Part shown: in pieces, positions 8,616-17,087 of the stretch
How the letters are laid out: each line of letters begins with the position of its first letter
Numbering within the stretch: the stretch's first letter is position 1
Assembly (NCBI GenBank): GCA_902168105.1
Contig: CABHOY010000038.1
Span: 62,001-126,000 of the forward strand
Length of the DNA: 64,000 bases
DNA from: an uncultured Flavihumibacter sp.
GTDB taxonomy: Bacteria > Bacteroidota > Bacteroidia > Chitinophagales > Chitinophagaceae
Reading direction: 5' to 3'
Translations under genes and position numbers: made by a program
The notes under the pieces: model-generated
Seen by the model: the letters and a program-made list of their open reading frames with translations, nothing else
Told to the model about the DNA's origin: nothing
Database searches by the model: none

Positions 8616-9626
8616 TCACACGATCAACCCTAACTCTTTTGAATGAGCAATTGCCTCGCTGCTATGCTTGAAATAGCAACAGGGAATACCTCTTCCGGCA
8701 ATCACATCTACAACTTCCTGTGTGGCCGCATAACGGCTGTTCCTGACATGCCGCAGATAAACAGCGATGATCTGTGAAGTAAAATGTTTGGTGATAGCTT
8801 CATAAATATGCGGGTCCTGCTGCGAATCATCTCCCAGCAGAATAAATCGCATATGCGGATAATGTTTTAATATACGGGTGATCCTTGGAAACTTGGTCCC
8901 GTGTTTCTGTTGCCCGCTTTTCAGCAGCAGATGCAAGGGTTTCAGCTGATTTAAAAGGAAAACCCCTTCTGGTAATCCGTTCATACGACAGAACTCACGG
9001 ATATATGCATATAAATTCCATTCACTGCTGGACACATAGAAGAACGGCCTGGGTAGGCGGTCTTTATTAGCAGTATCACTCAATAGCTGATAGTGATTTA
9101 CCACACCTTCAAAAGGCTTACGTGTATGTGCATTGCGGGTGAACAATACATGCAGTCTTTTCAGAAAGGATGCGGAATGTGATACCAGGAAAGTATCATC
9201 AATATCTGAAATACATCCGAACTGGCTGCGATGTGGAATTATCACTACACCAACAGCACGTGTTACCGGGCTTTCCTCCACATTCGTGATCATTACTTCC
9301 ACCACATGATCGCCCGGTTCAGGCATCGATTCCGGGAACCATTGCATATGAAAAAAGCCGTCAGATTCAGTAACTGCGCTGACGGTCTTCCCCTCCCATG
9401 TCAGCTCTACTTTCGCGCCTTCTCTGGGCTTCACCATGAATAAACGCAGCAGGGCCATCATATTGAACAATGGGAACCGGCTATAATGCATCCGTGGTGC
9501 GGGACCACGGTCCAGTACATGGCCAAATATTTCCAGCTGTTCCACCCCGCCAATACCGTGGTAAACTTTAATATGAGTTCTACCTTCCAAACCCAGCCAA
9601 TGTAGAATTTTGTTCCATACAGACAT
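8616..9626 (-). CDS. App1-type phosphatidate phosphatase (DUF2183 domain)
   Basis: 336-residue protein. After an N-terminal beta-rich region (residues 1-150, with a carboxypeptidase-regulatory-like pattern around LTWEGKTVSAV), the catalytic domain begins with the HAD-like nucleophile motif SDIDDTF (DxDxT class) near residue 159. It continues with PFFYVSSSEWNLY, a KFPRI motif and LLGDDSQQDPHIY (second acid cluster). These are the hallmarks of the App1 family, whose yeast member dephosphorylates phosphatidate to diacylglycerol. There is no signal peptide. It is divergent from a lipid-kinase-like gene with a shared 51-base region, so the pair may act in opposite directions on the same lipids. 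That metabolic link is inferred. Confidence 0.82.
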   Translation of the reverse strand: MSVWNKILHWLGLEGRTHIKVYHGIGGVEQLEIFGHVLDRGPAPRMHYSRFPLFNMMALLRLFMVKPREGAKVELTWEGKTVSAVTESDGFFHMQWFPESMPEPGDHVVEVMITNVEESPVTRAVGVVIIPHRSQFGCISDIDDTFLVSHSASFLKRLHVLFTRNAHTRKPFEGVVNHYQLLSDTANKDRLPRPFFYVSSSEWNLYAYIREFCRMNGLPEGVFLLNQLKPLHLLLKSGQQKHGTKFPRITRILKHYPHMRFILLGDDSQQDPHIYEAITKHFTSQIIAVYLRHVRNSRYAATQEVVDVIAGRGIPCCYFKHSSEAIAHSKELGLIV

Positions 9627-9677
9627 TCAGGCGCTTATTTTGCAATGAACAGAAAGTATTAATTACAGTTAAAGCAC

Positions 9678-10586
9678 ATGGCGCAACAATCACCTATGCG
9701 GCTCAAACTTCTTTTTGTGATCAATCCTGTTTCAGGCGGCAAAAAGAAGGCCGATCCTGAAACATTCATTAAAAATTATTTCCTTGAGCGAAAGGAAGAG
9801 GTTCACTTTTTCCTGTTAGATAAGCCACAGGACTCACTTACAGACATCATTAAAAAAATAAGACCTGACTGTGTAATTGCCGTTGGCGGTGATGGTACTG
9901 TGAAGATGGTTGCAGAGCAGTTATTGAAGGTAGATATTCCGATGGCGATCCTGCCTACCGGTTCCGCAAACGGCATGGCTACAGAATTGTGTATTCCGGC
10001 GGACTGGGAACAGGTGATGGCGCTTATCACTGGTCAGCATCCATCTCAGGTAATGGATATCGATCTAATACAGGTAAACGGTCAGGTTTGCATTCATCTG
10101 GGTGATGTCGGATTGAATGCACTACTTGTAAAGAACTTCGAACAAAGAGGCATACGGGGCAAATTGGGATATGCCCTTTCGAGTTTCAAAACATTATGGC
10201 AGAATAAACGGTTAGAAGTAAAAATAGCGAATAAGGATATGCATCTCATCCGCCATGCACATATGATCGTGCTGGCCAATGCACGTATGTATGGGACGGG
10301 CGCCTGTATTAATCCGGATGGTGATCTTACAGATGGCCTGTTCGAAGTGGTGATCTTAAAAAGACTGTCTATCGCAGAATTGCTAAAGATGTTATTCCGG
10401 CACCGTCCCTTCGATCCCACAAAAATAGAGATCCTCCAGGCCAGCCAGGTAACCATCAGCACACGAAAACGGGCACATTTCCAGGTAGATGGCGAGTATC
10501 TGGGCAAAACCAAACAAGTATCCGCCAGTATCCTGCCCAGGGTGCTGAAAGTGATCGTCCCCGCTCCTCCTGAAGAAGAGCGTTAA
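9678..10586 (+). CDS. Diacylglycerol kinase-like lipid kinase (YegS/DagK family)
   Basis: 302-residue soluble lipid kinase. The N-terminal domain shows LLFVINPVSGG (residues 10-20), AVGGDGTV with the GGDGT nucleotide motif (about residues 73-80) and LPTGSANGMA (residues 96-105, usually GTxN in the family). The C-terminal beta-sandwich carries HLGDVGLNALL and a GLFEVVIL strand, and ends with an FQVDGEYLG motif. It transfers phosphate from ATP to diacylglycerol or a related lipid at the inner membrane face. The start at 9678 gives MAQQ, and the domain begins at residue 10. It is divergent from the App1-like phosphatase. Confidence 0.9.
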   Translation: MAQQSPMRLKLLFVINPVSGGKKKADPETFIKNYFLERKEEVHFFLLDKPQDSLTDIIKKIRPDCVIAVGGDGTVKMVAEQLLKVDIPMAILPTGSANGMATELCIPADWEQVMALITGQHPSQVMDIDLIQVNGQVCIHLGDVGLNALLVKNFEQRGIRGKLGYALSSFKTLWQNKRLEVKIANKDMHLIRHAHMIVLANARMYGTGACINPDGDLTDGLFEVVILKRLSIAELLKMLFRHRPFDPTKIEILQASQVTISTRKRAHFQVDGEYLGKTKQVSASILPRVLKVIVPAPPEEER

Positions 10587-10741
10587 AATCATATCAGGCA
10601 TTAAATGAAAACTATCAGCCGTAACCCTTCATAGACGTACGTCTTGGGGTCCCGCTACCACTCTTCCCGGTCCGTTTCCACCGGTCAACATATTTGTGCA
10701 ATTGTAATCTCTGCTTTTTATTTTGTACACAAATGATTTTT

Positions 10742-13192
10742 ATGCGGACAATTCTATTTTTCCTGGCCCTCTTTTTACCAGGATATGGCCTTTTTGCCCA
10801 ACAGACCTATGTATTTAAAGATGGACTTATCAGCGGCCCCTGCCATCAGTATGGCCGGACTGCCTTGTTTACAGACCAGCTGGCCTGGGAACTTTGTAAC
10901 GGTCAGCTGAAAACACCGGTTAAGGGTGCAAACTCTTTCCCTGACGACAAAGGCGCGGAGCAACAATGGCAGGATATCAGCCTCAATGCTGAAGGATCTT
11001 TTGCTGGTCGTGTGATCAACAATGGTTATCTGTACGTTTCTTACAATGCACCCAAAGCACAGACCGCGATCCTCAATGTTACCGGTCACCAGATGGTGTA
11101 CGTTAACGGAACGCCACATGCAGGTGATATGTACCGCTATGGCTGGATGTACATTCCGGTACAATTACGCCAGGGAAATAATGAATTCTATATCCGTACG
11201 GGCCGCAGTTTCGGCAGACAAGGCATTAAAGCGAAACTCCTGTTTCCTGAAAAACCTGTTTATATCAGCATTGCAGATTCCACCATGCCTTTCGTTGTAG
11301 CAGGCAATAATAACAGTGACCTATGGGGAGCAGTAGTGGTTGTCAATACCTCCGCACAGGCGTTGAAAAATATGCAGATACAGGCTACTGTAAATGGTAA
11401 AACGGTAACCACTGCCATCCCGGAGATAGCAGCCCTGACCACCCGTAAGGTTGGTTTTAAGCTCGATGCTTCCGGCAATGCAAATGGAAGTTACAACTGC
11501 ACACTGGTATTAAATAACCAGAAAGCTATCGTCGACAGTAAAACATTTGCACTCAAAGCTGTTACCAACAAAGATCACTATAGCAATACTTTTGTTAGCG
11601 ATATAGACGGCAGTGTACAATACTATGCCGTATCACCACAGGCTAATCCTACAGGTAAGGCTCCTGCCCTGTTCCTCTCCGTACACGGTGCCGAAGTACA
11701 GGCGATCAATCAGGCAAGCGCGTACAGATACAAAGACTGGGGCGTACTGGTAGCACCTACCAACCGTCGTCCCCGTGGCTTTAACTGGGAAGACTGGGGC
11801 CGCCTCGATGCATTGGAAGTATTGAACATCGGTATCAACAACTTCCATCCTGACCCTGAAAGGATCTACCTCACAGGCCATTCTATGGGCGGACATGGTA
11901 CATGGTACCTGGGTGCTACTTATGCCGGTAAATGGGCTGCTATTGCCCCCTGCTCGGGCTATCCTACCCTTATGGGATATGGTTCAGCTGACGGGCTGAT
12001 CCCCGATTCTCCCCGCAATAGTACTGAACAGGTATTACTAAGGGCCAGCAATCCAAGCAACACCTTTAAACTGGCCACTAACTATAAAGCCGGTGGTGTT
12101 TATATCCTTCATGGCGACAGCGACCGGGTTGTATCTGTTGACTATGCAAGACAAATGAAAAAGATCCTGGCCGAATTCCATAAAGATTACAGCTACTACG
12201 AATATCCTGGTGGAGAACACTGGTATGGCGATACATGCGTAGACTGGGGTCCTTTGTTCCAATACTTCAAATGGCATACTATCCCTGCAGACACCAGCGT
12301 GAATGAAATTGATTTCACTACCGCCAATCCTGCTATTTCGGCTGTACATCACTGGGTACGCATCTTACAGCAAACACATTCACTGGAATACAGCCGCGTA
12401 CAGCTGAGCAGGAACAAGTCCCGCAACACTGTTACCGGTACCACATCCAATATACAGACACTGGCTATTGATCTGAAAGATATACCTGTAGGTAATAACC
12501 TCAGTGTTGTACTGGATGGTAAACCCGCAGTGACCTACACCCGCAAAGCCGGAGATAGCCTATTATACCTGCACAACGGGGCTCAATGGACAGCTGGCGT
12601 TGCACCAGCAGTGACAGATAAGGGCGCTGCTCGGAACGGTACGTTCAAAGAAGCTTTCAATCACCGGATGGTATTTGTTTACAGTACCGGCGGTCAGGCT
12701 GCTGAGAATGAATGGTCATTAAACAAGGCACGTTATGATGCAGAGACCTGGTATTATAGAGGTAACGGTGCTGTAGATATAGTTGCAGATAAAGATTTCG
12801 ATGCGGCAAAATATCCTGACCGTGGTATCATTATTTACGGTAACGCTACTACGAACAAAGCCTGGAAACAATTGCTGCAAAATGCACCTGTACAGGTAAC
12901 ACGTGGTAAAGTAAAGGTAGGCCAGCAGGAATATTCCGGCGAAGGATTGGCAGCATATTTTATGTGGCCAAGAGCCGACAGCAAAACTGCTTCTGTTGCG
13001 GTAGTAGCTGGTTCGGGATTACCTGGTATGCGTGCAGCAGATGCTAACCAGTACTTTGCAGGCGGCAGCGGTTTCCCTGATTACATGATCTTTGACGTTG
13101 ACCTGCTGAAAGGAAATACAGCAGCAGTGAGAACAGCGGGTTTCTACAACAATGAATGGAAACTGGATGAAAAGGAGATGATCAGAAACTAA
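10742..13192 (+). CDS. Secreted alpha/beta-hydrolase esterase, multidomain
   Basis: 816 residues from the ATG at 10742, which gives a clean signal peptide (RTILFFLALFLPGYGLFAQ). An upstream in-frame ATG at 10694 would spoil it. Residues 25-290 are beta-rich, with a carbohydrate-binding or jelly-roll look. The catalytic domain (about residues 310-530) has a VHGAEVQA oxyanion strand, the nucleophile elbow GHSMGGHG, an acid in HGDSDRVV and a histidine in GGEHWYG, so the Ser-Asp-His triad is intact. The C-terminal 280 residues form further beta-sandwich domains. The family resembles prolyl-oligopeptidase-like or feruloyl-esterase-like hydrolases, and the true substrate is unknown. It is probably exported to the periplasm or cell surface. 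A possible promoter (TTTG near 10694, TTATTTTG near 10728) precedes the start. Confidence 0.8.
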   Translation: MRTILFFLALFLPGYGLFAQQTYVFKDGLISGPCHQYGRTALFTDQLAWELCNGQLKTPVKGANSFPDDKGAEQQWQDISLNAEGSFAGRVINNGYLYVSYNAPKAQTAILNVTGHQMVYVNGTPHAGDMYRYGWMYIPVQLRQGNNEFYIRTGRSFGRQGIKAKLLFPEKPVYISIADSTMPFVVAGNNNSDLWGAVVVVNTSAQALKNMQIQATVNGKTVTTAIPEIAALTTRKVGFKLDASGNANGSYNCTLVLNNQKAIVDSKTFALKAVTNKDHYSNTFVSDIDGSVQYYAVSPQANPTGKAPALFLSVHGAEVQAINQASAYRYKDWGVLVAPTNRRPRGFNWEDWGRLDALEVLNIGINNFHPDPERIYLTGHSMGGHGTWYLGATYAGKWAAIAPCSGYPTLMGYGSADGLIPDSPRNSTEQVLLRASNPSNTFKLATNYKAGGVYILHGDSDRVVSVDYARQMKKILAEFHKDYSYYEYPGGEHWYGDTCVDWGPLFQYFKWHTIPADTSVNEIDFTTANPAISAVHHWVRILQQTHSLEYSRVQLSRNKSRNTVTGTTSNIQTLAIDLKDIPVGNNLSVVLDGKPAVTYTRKAGDSLLYLHNGAQWTAGVAPAVTDKGAARNGTFKEAFNHRMVFVYSTGGQAAENEWSLNKARYDAETWYYRGNGAVDIVADKDFDAAKYPDRGIIIYGNATTNKAWKQLLQNAPVQVTRGKVKVGQQEYSGEGLAAYFMWPRADSKTASVAVVAGSGLPGMRAADANQYFAGGSGFPDYMIFDVDLLKGNTAAVRTAGFYNNEWKLDEKEMIRN

Positions 13193-13210
13193 GAAAAGGA
13201 TAAACACACA

Positions 13211-13255
13211 ATAAATAAAAATGCCACGGAGATCTTCGTGGCATTTTTATTTATT
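13211..13255 (+). terminator. Terminator of the esterase gene
   Basis: AAAAATGCCACG and its complement CGTGGCATTTTT form a long stem around a GAGATCTT loop, with T-rich and A-rich flanks, 20 bases after the stop. Confidence 0.85.
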
Positions 13256-13483
13256 AAGGGCAGAATGAGGAATTACAGCGTCAGACCGCGAATGCGGGGA
13301 TTTTATGTGGCGTAACAGATATACATATTTTGAGGAAGATTGGGAATGCTGCCACCAACAAGATGTGTAAAATAACCCATAATCATTACGCGGAATACAC
13401 AATGCAGCTCATGCATACCGTTCATGGCATAATTTATGTTTTTACAGAAGGTAAATTATTCTTCATTTAAAAGCTCCAGAATT

Positions 13484-14188
13484 ATGACACCTCTGAATTA
13501 TGCCAGCAAGGGTCTTTTAGCCATTGTAGCCCTGACAGGTTTGTTTACTTTTTCATCATGTAGTAAAGACGATGATGATCCAACTGTTCAACCCGATGCA
13601 ACTGTTAAGATTGTAAATGTATTGGCTGATGCAGGCAGCGTTGATGTCTTCAACGGATCAAGCAAATTAAATTCTTCTACTATCGCTTATGGGGAATCAA
13701 CAGGATACCTCAATGTAGCGGATGGCGATGCCACGTTTGATTTTAAATCTTCCATAACCGGCAACACAGTATTGTCTGCTCCTGTAAAGTTCAAGGATGG
13801 CAGTTATTCATTATTCGCCACCGGCGAAACAGATGGTAACACAACTGTTGGTATCCTCACAGAAGACGATCTCGGTGCGCCGGCATCAGGTATGGCAAAG
13901 ATCCGTTTTGTACACGCTGCAAGTAATGCGCCCGCAGTTAACTTCCTCGTAAATGACAGTTTGCTGCAGACCAGTACTGCATACAAATCAGCTACTGAAT
14001 TTAAACAGATGGCTGCAGGTACTTATACAGTAAGATTGGACAATGCCACCAGTGGTGAAACAGCTATCAGCCGTTCCGACGTTGTGCTTGAAGCAGGTAA
14101 GATATATACAGTAGTTGCACAGGGATTGCTTAACCCAACACCTGTTGTTGAACAACCATTCGCATTAAACATAATGGCGAATAATTAA
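13484..14188 (+). CDS. DUF4397-domain lipoprotein
   Basis: 234 residues from the ATG at 13484. An N-terminal lipoprotein signal (IVALTGLFTFSSC) is followed directly by SKDDDD, the acidic run common after the lipid-bearing Cys in Bacteroidota. Two tandem beta-sandwich repeats follow: ATVKIVNVLADAGSVDVF (from about residue 38) and AKIRFVHAASNAPAVNF (from about residue 138). The latter is the DUF4397 signature. A longer in-frame start at 13436 adds 16 residues before the signal and is less likely. It is probably anchored in the outer membrane. Molecular role unknown. It is monocistronic and shares a bidirectional terminator with the next gene. Confidence 0.85.
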   Translation: MTPLNYASKGLLAIVALTGLFTFSSCSKDDDDPTVQPDATVKIVNVLADAGSVDVFNGSSKLNSSTIAYGESTGYLNVADGDATFDFKSSITGNTVLSAPVKFKDGSYSLFATGETDGNTTVGILTEDDLGAPASGMAKIRFVHAASNAPAVNFLVNDSLLQTSTAYKSATEFKQMAAGTYTVRLDNATSGETAISRSDVVLEAGKIYTVVAQGLLNPTPVVEQPFALNIMANN

Positions 14189-14202
14189 TCATACACACCT
14201 GT

Positions 14203-14250
14203 AATAAAAAAAGAAACCCGCCTCGTTTGAGACGGGTTTTCTTTTTTATT
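14203..14250. terminator. Bidirectional terminator
   Basis: AAACCCGCCTC and GAGACGGGTTT arms around GTTT, with A-tracts on one side and T-tracts on the other, between two convergent lipoprotein genes. Confidence 0.85.
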
Positions 14251-14262
14251 TATAAACATGGT

Positions 14263-15030
14263 TTATGGTTGTAACTCTATCTGGAAGTTCTTGCCAGAGA
14301 TAACCAGTACGGCTTTCCCATTACCCTGGAAAGTGATCGTACCTTGATATTTGAAAGTATTACCTTTCAGATCAGTACCTGAAATCTCTACAGAAGCAGT
14401 ACCTGAAATGATTTGAAGCGTTTGTTTGCTTACTTTGATATCACTCGCTAAATAGCGAATAGTGCTGTTGAAAGAAGGAACGTCAGCTGATTTTGATTCA
14501 AACTCACCTATTCTGTCATAAGCCTGGTTGAATGTCCAGTTAGCGCTGTTAGCATCCAGACCACTCAGTTTATAAAGAGCGCTGGAAGTATCTGCACTGG
14601 CAAATTTGTCAGTTGCAAAGCTGGTTTTACCATTGAAAGTGAAACTGAATTCTGTTGGTACCTCCTGAACACATGCCAGGGAATTACTCCAATGAATGTC
14701 AAAGCTAAAAGAAATGCCGTTAGCTTCACTGGAAGCTTTGAAGTTATCTTCATTAGTTTGGCCACAGAAGTCGCTCAGTTTTCCTCCGTTAGCTTTTCTC
14801 GCTTCCAGATCAACCACTGCCTGTACTGATTGACCGATCTGGGCAGAGATACCACCCGGACCTGCAACAGATTGTGTAATTACAGAAGCTGCCTGCTCCT
14901 GGGATACGCTTGATTTGTTTTCGTTATCATCCTTAGAGCAGGAAGAAACACCAAAAGAAATACCAGCAGCTACCAAAAGCAATAACAGTGTAGATTTGCT
15001 ACGAGCAAAAGAGAGACATGGTCTTCTCAT
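14263..15030 (-). CDS. Lipoprotein of unknown function
   Basis: 255 residues. The N-terminus has basic residues, a hydrophobic stretch (TLLLLLVAAGISFGVSSC) and then SKDDNE, a typical Bacteroidota lipoprotein signal with Cys at about position 31. The mature part is mainly beta-strand with a Ser/Thr/Asn-rich composition and two cysteines (in DFCGQ and LACVQ) that could form a disulfide. I recognise no domain. The repeated alternation of FSFTFNGK, VEISGTDLKGN and FKYQGTITFQG suggests a lipocalin-like or beta-sandwich fold. It is monocistronic, with a long AT-rich upstream region. Confidence 0.8.
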   Translation of the reverse strand: MRRPCLSFARSKSTLLLLLVAAGISFGVSSCSKDDNENKSSVSQEQAASVITQSVAGPGGISAQIGQSVQAVVDLEARKANGGKLSDFCGQTNEDNFKASSEANGISFSFDIHWSNSLACVQEVPTEFSFTFNGKTSFATDKFASADTSSALYKLSGLDANSANWTFNQAYDRIGEFESKSADVPSFNSTIRYLASDIKVSKQTLQIISGTASVEISGTDLKGNTFKYQGTITFQGNGKAVLVISGKNFQIELQP

Positions 15031-15356
15031 AGAATAAGAGATTTTAAATTTGATTAGTGATATAGTGATTAATGCTTGTTTACGAATTCACATGGATTTT
15101 GGTCTTGCCACTCACAAATCGGATGTAATATAGATTTATTTCTTAATATAAACGGCGATTTTATTATTCTATTGTACTCACTGTTTTACACCTTCATAAC
15201 TCATTGCTTTACAAGAACAAACTTCTACACCTGCCTAAATCCCCCGCTCCTTATATAAGTAGTCTTAAATAATTACGTCTATAAAACGGATATTATCATG
15301 CAATAGTATACGCTCTCCTATGTACCGTTAGAAGAAGCACGTCAATAGTATTCCGC
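15031..15356. other. AT-rich intergenic region
   Basis: About 330 bases between the start of the lipoprotein gene and the terminator of the DUF1080 gene. It must contain the lipoprotein promoter, but I see no convincing TTTG/TAnnTTTG pair, no repeat and no convincing small gene. Confidence 0.5.
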
Positions 15357-15400
15357 AAAAAAAATCAGGCACCAGCTGCAAACAGCAGCCGGCGCCTGAT
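15357..15400 (-). terminator. Terminator of the DUF1080 gene
   Basis: A 16-bp stem that is complete only in the minus-strand RNA (two G.U pairs), followed by a run of seven T residues at 15363-15357. Confidence 0.85.
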
Positions 15401-15423
15401 CTCAGATTGTTATTCTAAATTAA

Positions 15424-16191
15424 TTAAAGCTCTCTGATCCAGATATTCCTGAAACTCAATGGCTCACTCTTGTCGCCGTGCGACTGCAGCTTGATAGGGC
15501 AGGCACCATGTGCTGCCGTATAAGATGCCTTTCCGATATATCTGGTAGGACCGGCCAATTCGGTATTGTTCTGTACCAATACACCATTGAAGAAAACGGT
15601 CACCCTTGCAGGAGACTGCAGCGAACCATCGCTGTTAAAACGAGGCGCAGTCCATACGATATCATAGGCCTGCCACTCTCCTGGTTTGCGGTTTGGATTC
15701 ACCAGTGGAGCAGTCTGTTTATAGATACTGCCTGCCTGACCATTTACATATGTCTTATTCTGGTAGTTGTCCAGGATCTGCAGTTCATAACCGTCATCGC
15801 CTTTTCCAGTGGAAGCGAGGAACAGACCACTGTTACCCCTGCCCTGTCCTGTGCCGGTAATATTCTTTGGTATACGCCACTCAATATGTAACTGATAATT
15901 GGTGAACGATCTCTTCGTTTGGATATTACCGGTGGTTTTATCTACCGTCAATATGCCACCGGCTACTTTCCATTTTGCCGGTTCTTCAGCATTGCCAACG
16001 GATACCCACTGGTCCAGGCTTTTTCCGTCAAACAGGATAATAGCGTCAGAAGGTGCTTCTGTGCTTGCTTTTCCAGGTGTAACAACTGTGGGCACTGGTT
16101 CCCATACCTCCGTGTCTTCAGGCTTCGACTGAGCAAATAACGTGGCTGAAAGCACAACGGCAGCAGCCGTTGCAAACGTTTTCTTGTACAT
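15424..16191 (-). CDS. DUF1080 / 3-keto-disaccharide hydrolase-like secreted protein
   Basis: 255 residues from the ATG at 16191 (another ATG lies at 16197). A signal peptide (TFATAAAVVLSATLFAQ) precedes a single concanavalin-like domain with DAIILFDGKSLDQWV, KWKVAGGILTV, LHIEWRIPKN, GNSGLFL, YELQILDN, GEWQAYDIVW, a VFFNGVLVQNN strand and a terminal FRNIWIREL. These are the successive signature strands of DUF1080, whose characterised members hydrolyse 3-keto glucosides. It acts in the periplasm or outside. The gene is divergent from the MoxR operon and monocistronic, with no sugar oxidoreductase partner next to it, although a Gfo/Idh protein occurs 36 kb away. Confidence 0.9.
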   Translation of the reverse strand: MYKKTFATAAAVVLSATLFAQSKPEDTEVWEPVPTVVTPGKASTEAPSDAIILFDGKSLDQWVSVGNAEEPAKWKVAGGILTVDKTTGNIQTKRSFTNYQLHIEWRIPKNITGTGQGRGNSGLFLASTGKGDDGYELQILDNYQNKTYVNGQAGSIYKQTAPLVNPNRKPGEWQAYDIVWTAPRFNSDGSLQSPARVTVFFNGVLVQNNTELAGPTRYIGKASYTAAHGACPIKLQSHGDKSEPLSFRNIWIREL

Positions 16192-16271
16192 GATCACAAT
16201 AATTTAATTCCCTAAGTTAAAAATAGATCCCACAAATAGCAATCCGGTCATCATTTTTAATTACATGACAA

Positions 16272-16279
16272 TAGATTTG
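16272..16279 (+). promoter_or_regulatory. Candidate -7 box for the ternary-system operon
   Basis: TAGATTTG fits the Bacteroidota TAnnTTTG box. A good TTTG -33 element is absent at the expected distance. If used, it gives a leader of about 165 nt that includes the repeats at 16360-16416. Confidence 0.4.
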
Positions 16280-16359
16280 TATATATCCATCCCTATAAGT
16301 ATCTTAGAGTTACGATTCAAAGTATGTTGGGGAATTATTGTTCATGTTGACCTCTTTGG

Positions 16360-16416
16360 GACAAACCGGCAACATGTGATTGCCGTTACCGCACACATAA
16401 ATCCTTTGACAAACCG
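16360..16416. repeat. Inverted and direct repeats in the operon leader
   Basis: CGGCAA (16367-16372) and TTGCCG (16380-16385) form an inverted repeat with a 7-base gap. GACAAACCG occurs at 16360-16368 and again at 16408-16416, 48 bases apart, each followed two bases later by AAC. They are possible operator sites or leader stems. Confidence 0.4.
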
Positions 16417-16451
16417 TAACCTGATTAGTACGCAAGCCAACGTATCAGAGA

Positions 16452-17084
16452 ATGACACTAACAGAATTTATATCATCATTGATCAACAAAGGGGATGTAA
16501 CAGTAGCCCCCGCTATTGTTCCGTTCGACCCTGAAGATCTCCGTGTAGCCGGAATACATCTGAAACAATATTACGACGATGATAGTACGGAGATGCCGGG
16601 ACAGGTCCCTCCGTATGACCCAACGGCTGCACTCTGGGCCGCGTCTTATCTCTATCGCGCGATCCAGTTCATCCAATTACGGCGGCTGGGAGAAATGGAA
16701 ATCAAGCTGCATTTGCAGCTCTTTTCCGGTACACAAACACCCTCTGCAGCCTATTCGGCTGACCTGATACTTCGTTACATGCCCGGCCTTTTCAAGCTGG
16801 CCAGGGGGCTTTCTCCGGAAGATCCGCTGGTAAAAGAACTGGAGATCATGGCGGCGCAATGGCCATTCTCGCTCGCCGGCAGCAAGGATATTGTAACGGA
16901 TGATCTTTCCCTTATACTACAACACCCATCGCTGAAAATGGCATATATCGACAGGATCATCCACGCAAGGAATATCCGCAAATGTTCCCACCCTGCATGT
17001 CTACCCTTAGTGCAGGAAGCACTGGGCGCGCATGCCGATATACTCTGGCCCGAATTTGAAATTGACCTTACTGCTCATATATAA
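16452..17084 (+). CDS. Small first protein of a MoxR-vWA-bpX ternary system
   Basis: 210-residue, mostly helical cytoplasmic protein without a signal peptide. Visible features are FDPEDLRVAGIHLKQYY (residues 25-41), DPTAALWAASYLYRAIQF (residues 56-73), a middle helix pair and a His/Cys pair in CSHPAC near residue 183. It is probably one of the small conserved partners (bpX-type domains) encoded just before the MoxR ATPase in these systems, but I cannot assign a numbered family. It ends 3 bases before the MoxR start, so the two are surely co-transcribed. Role inferred: adaptor between the ATPase and the vWA/propeller subunits. Confidence 0.6.
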   Translation: MTLTEFISSLINKGDVTVAPAIVPFDPEDLRVAGIHLKQYYDDDSTEMPGQVPPYDPTAALWAASYLYRAIQFIQLRRLGEMEIKLHLQLFSGTQTPSAAYSADLILRYMPGLFKLARGLSPEDPLVKELEIMAAQWPFSLAGSKDIVTDDLSLILQHPSLKMAYIDRIIHARNIRKCSHPACLPLVQEALGAHADILWPEFEIDLTAHI

Positions 17085-17087
17085 ATC

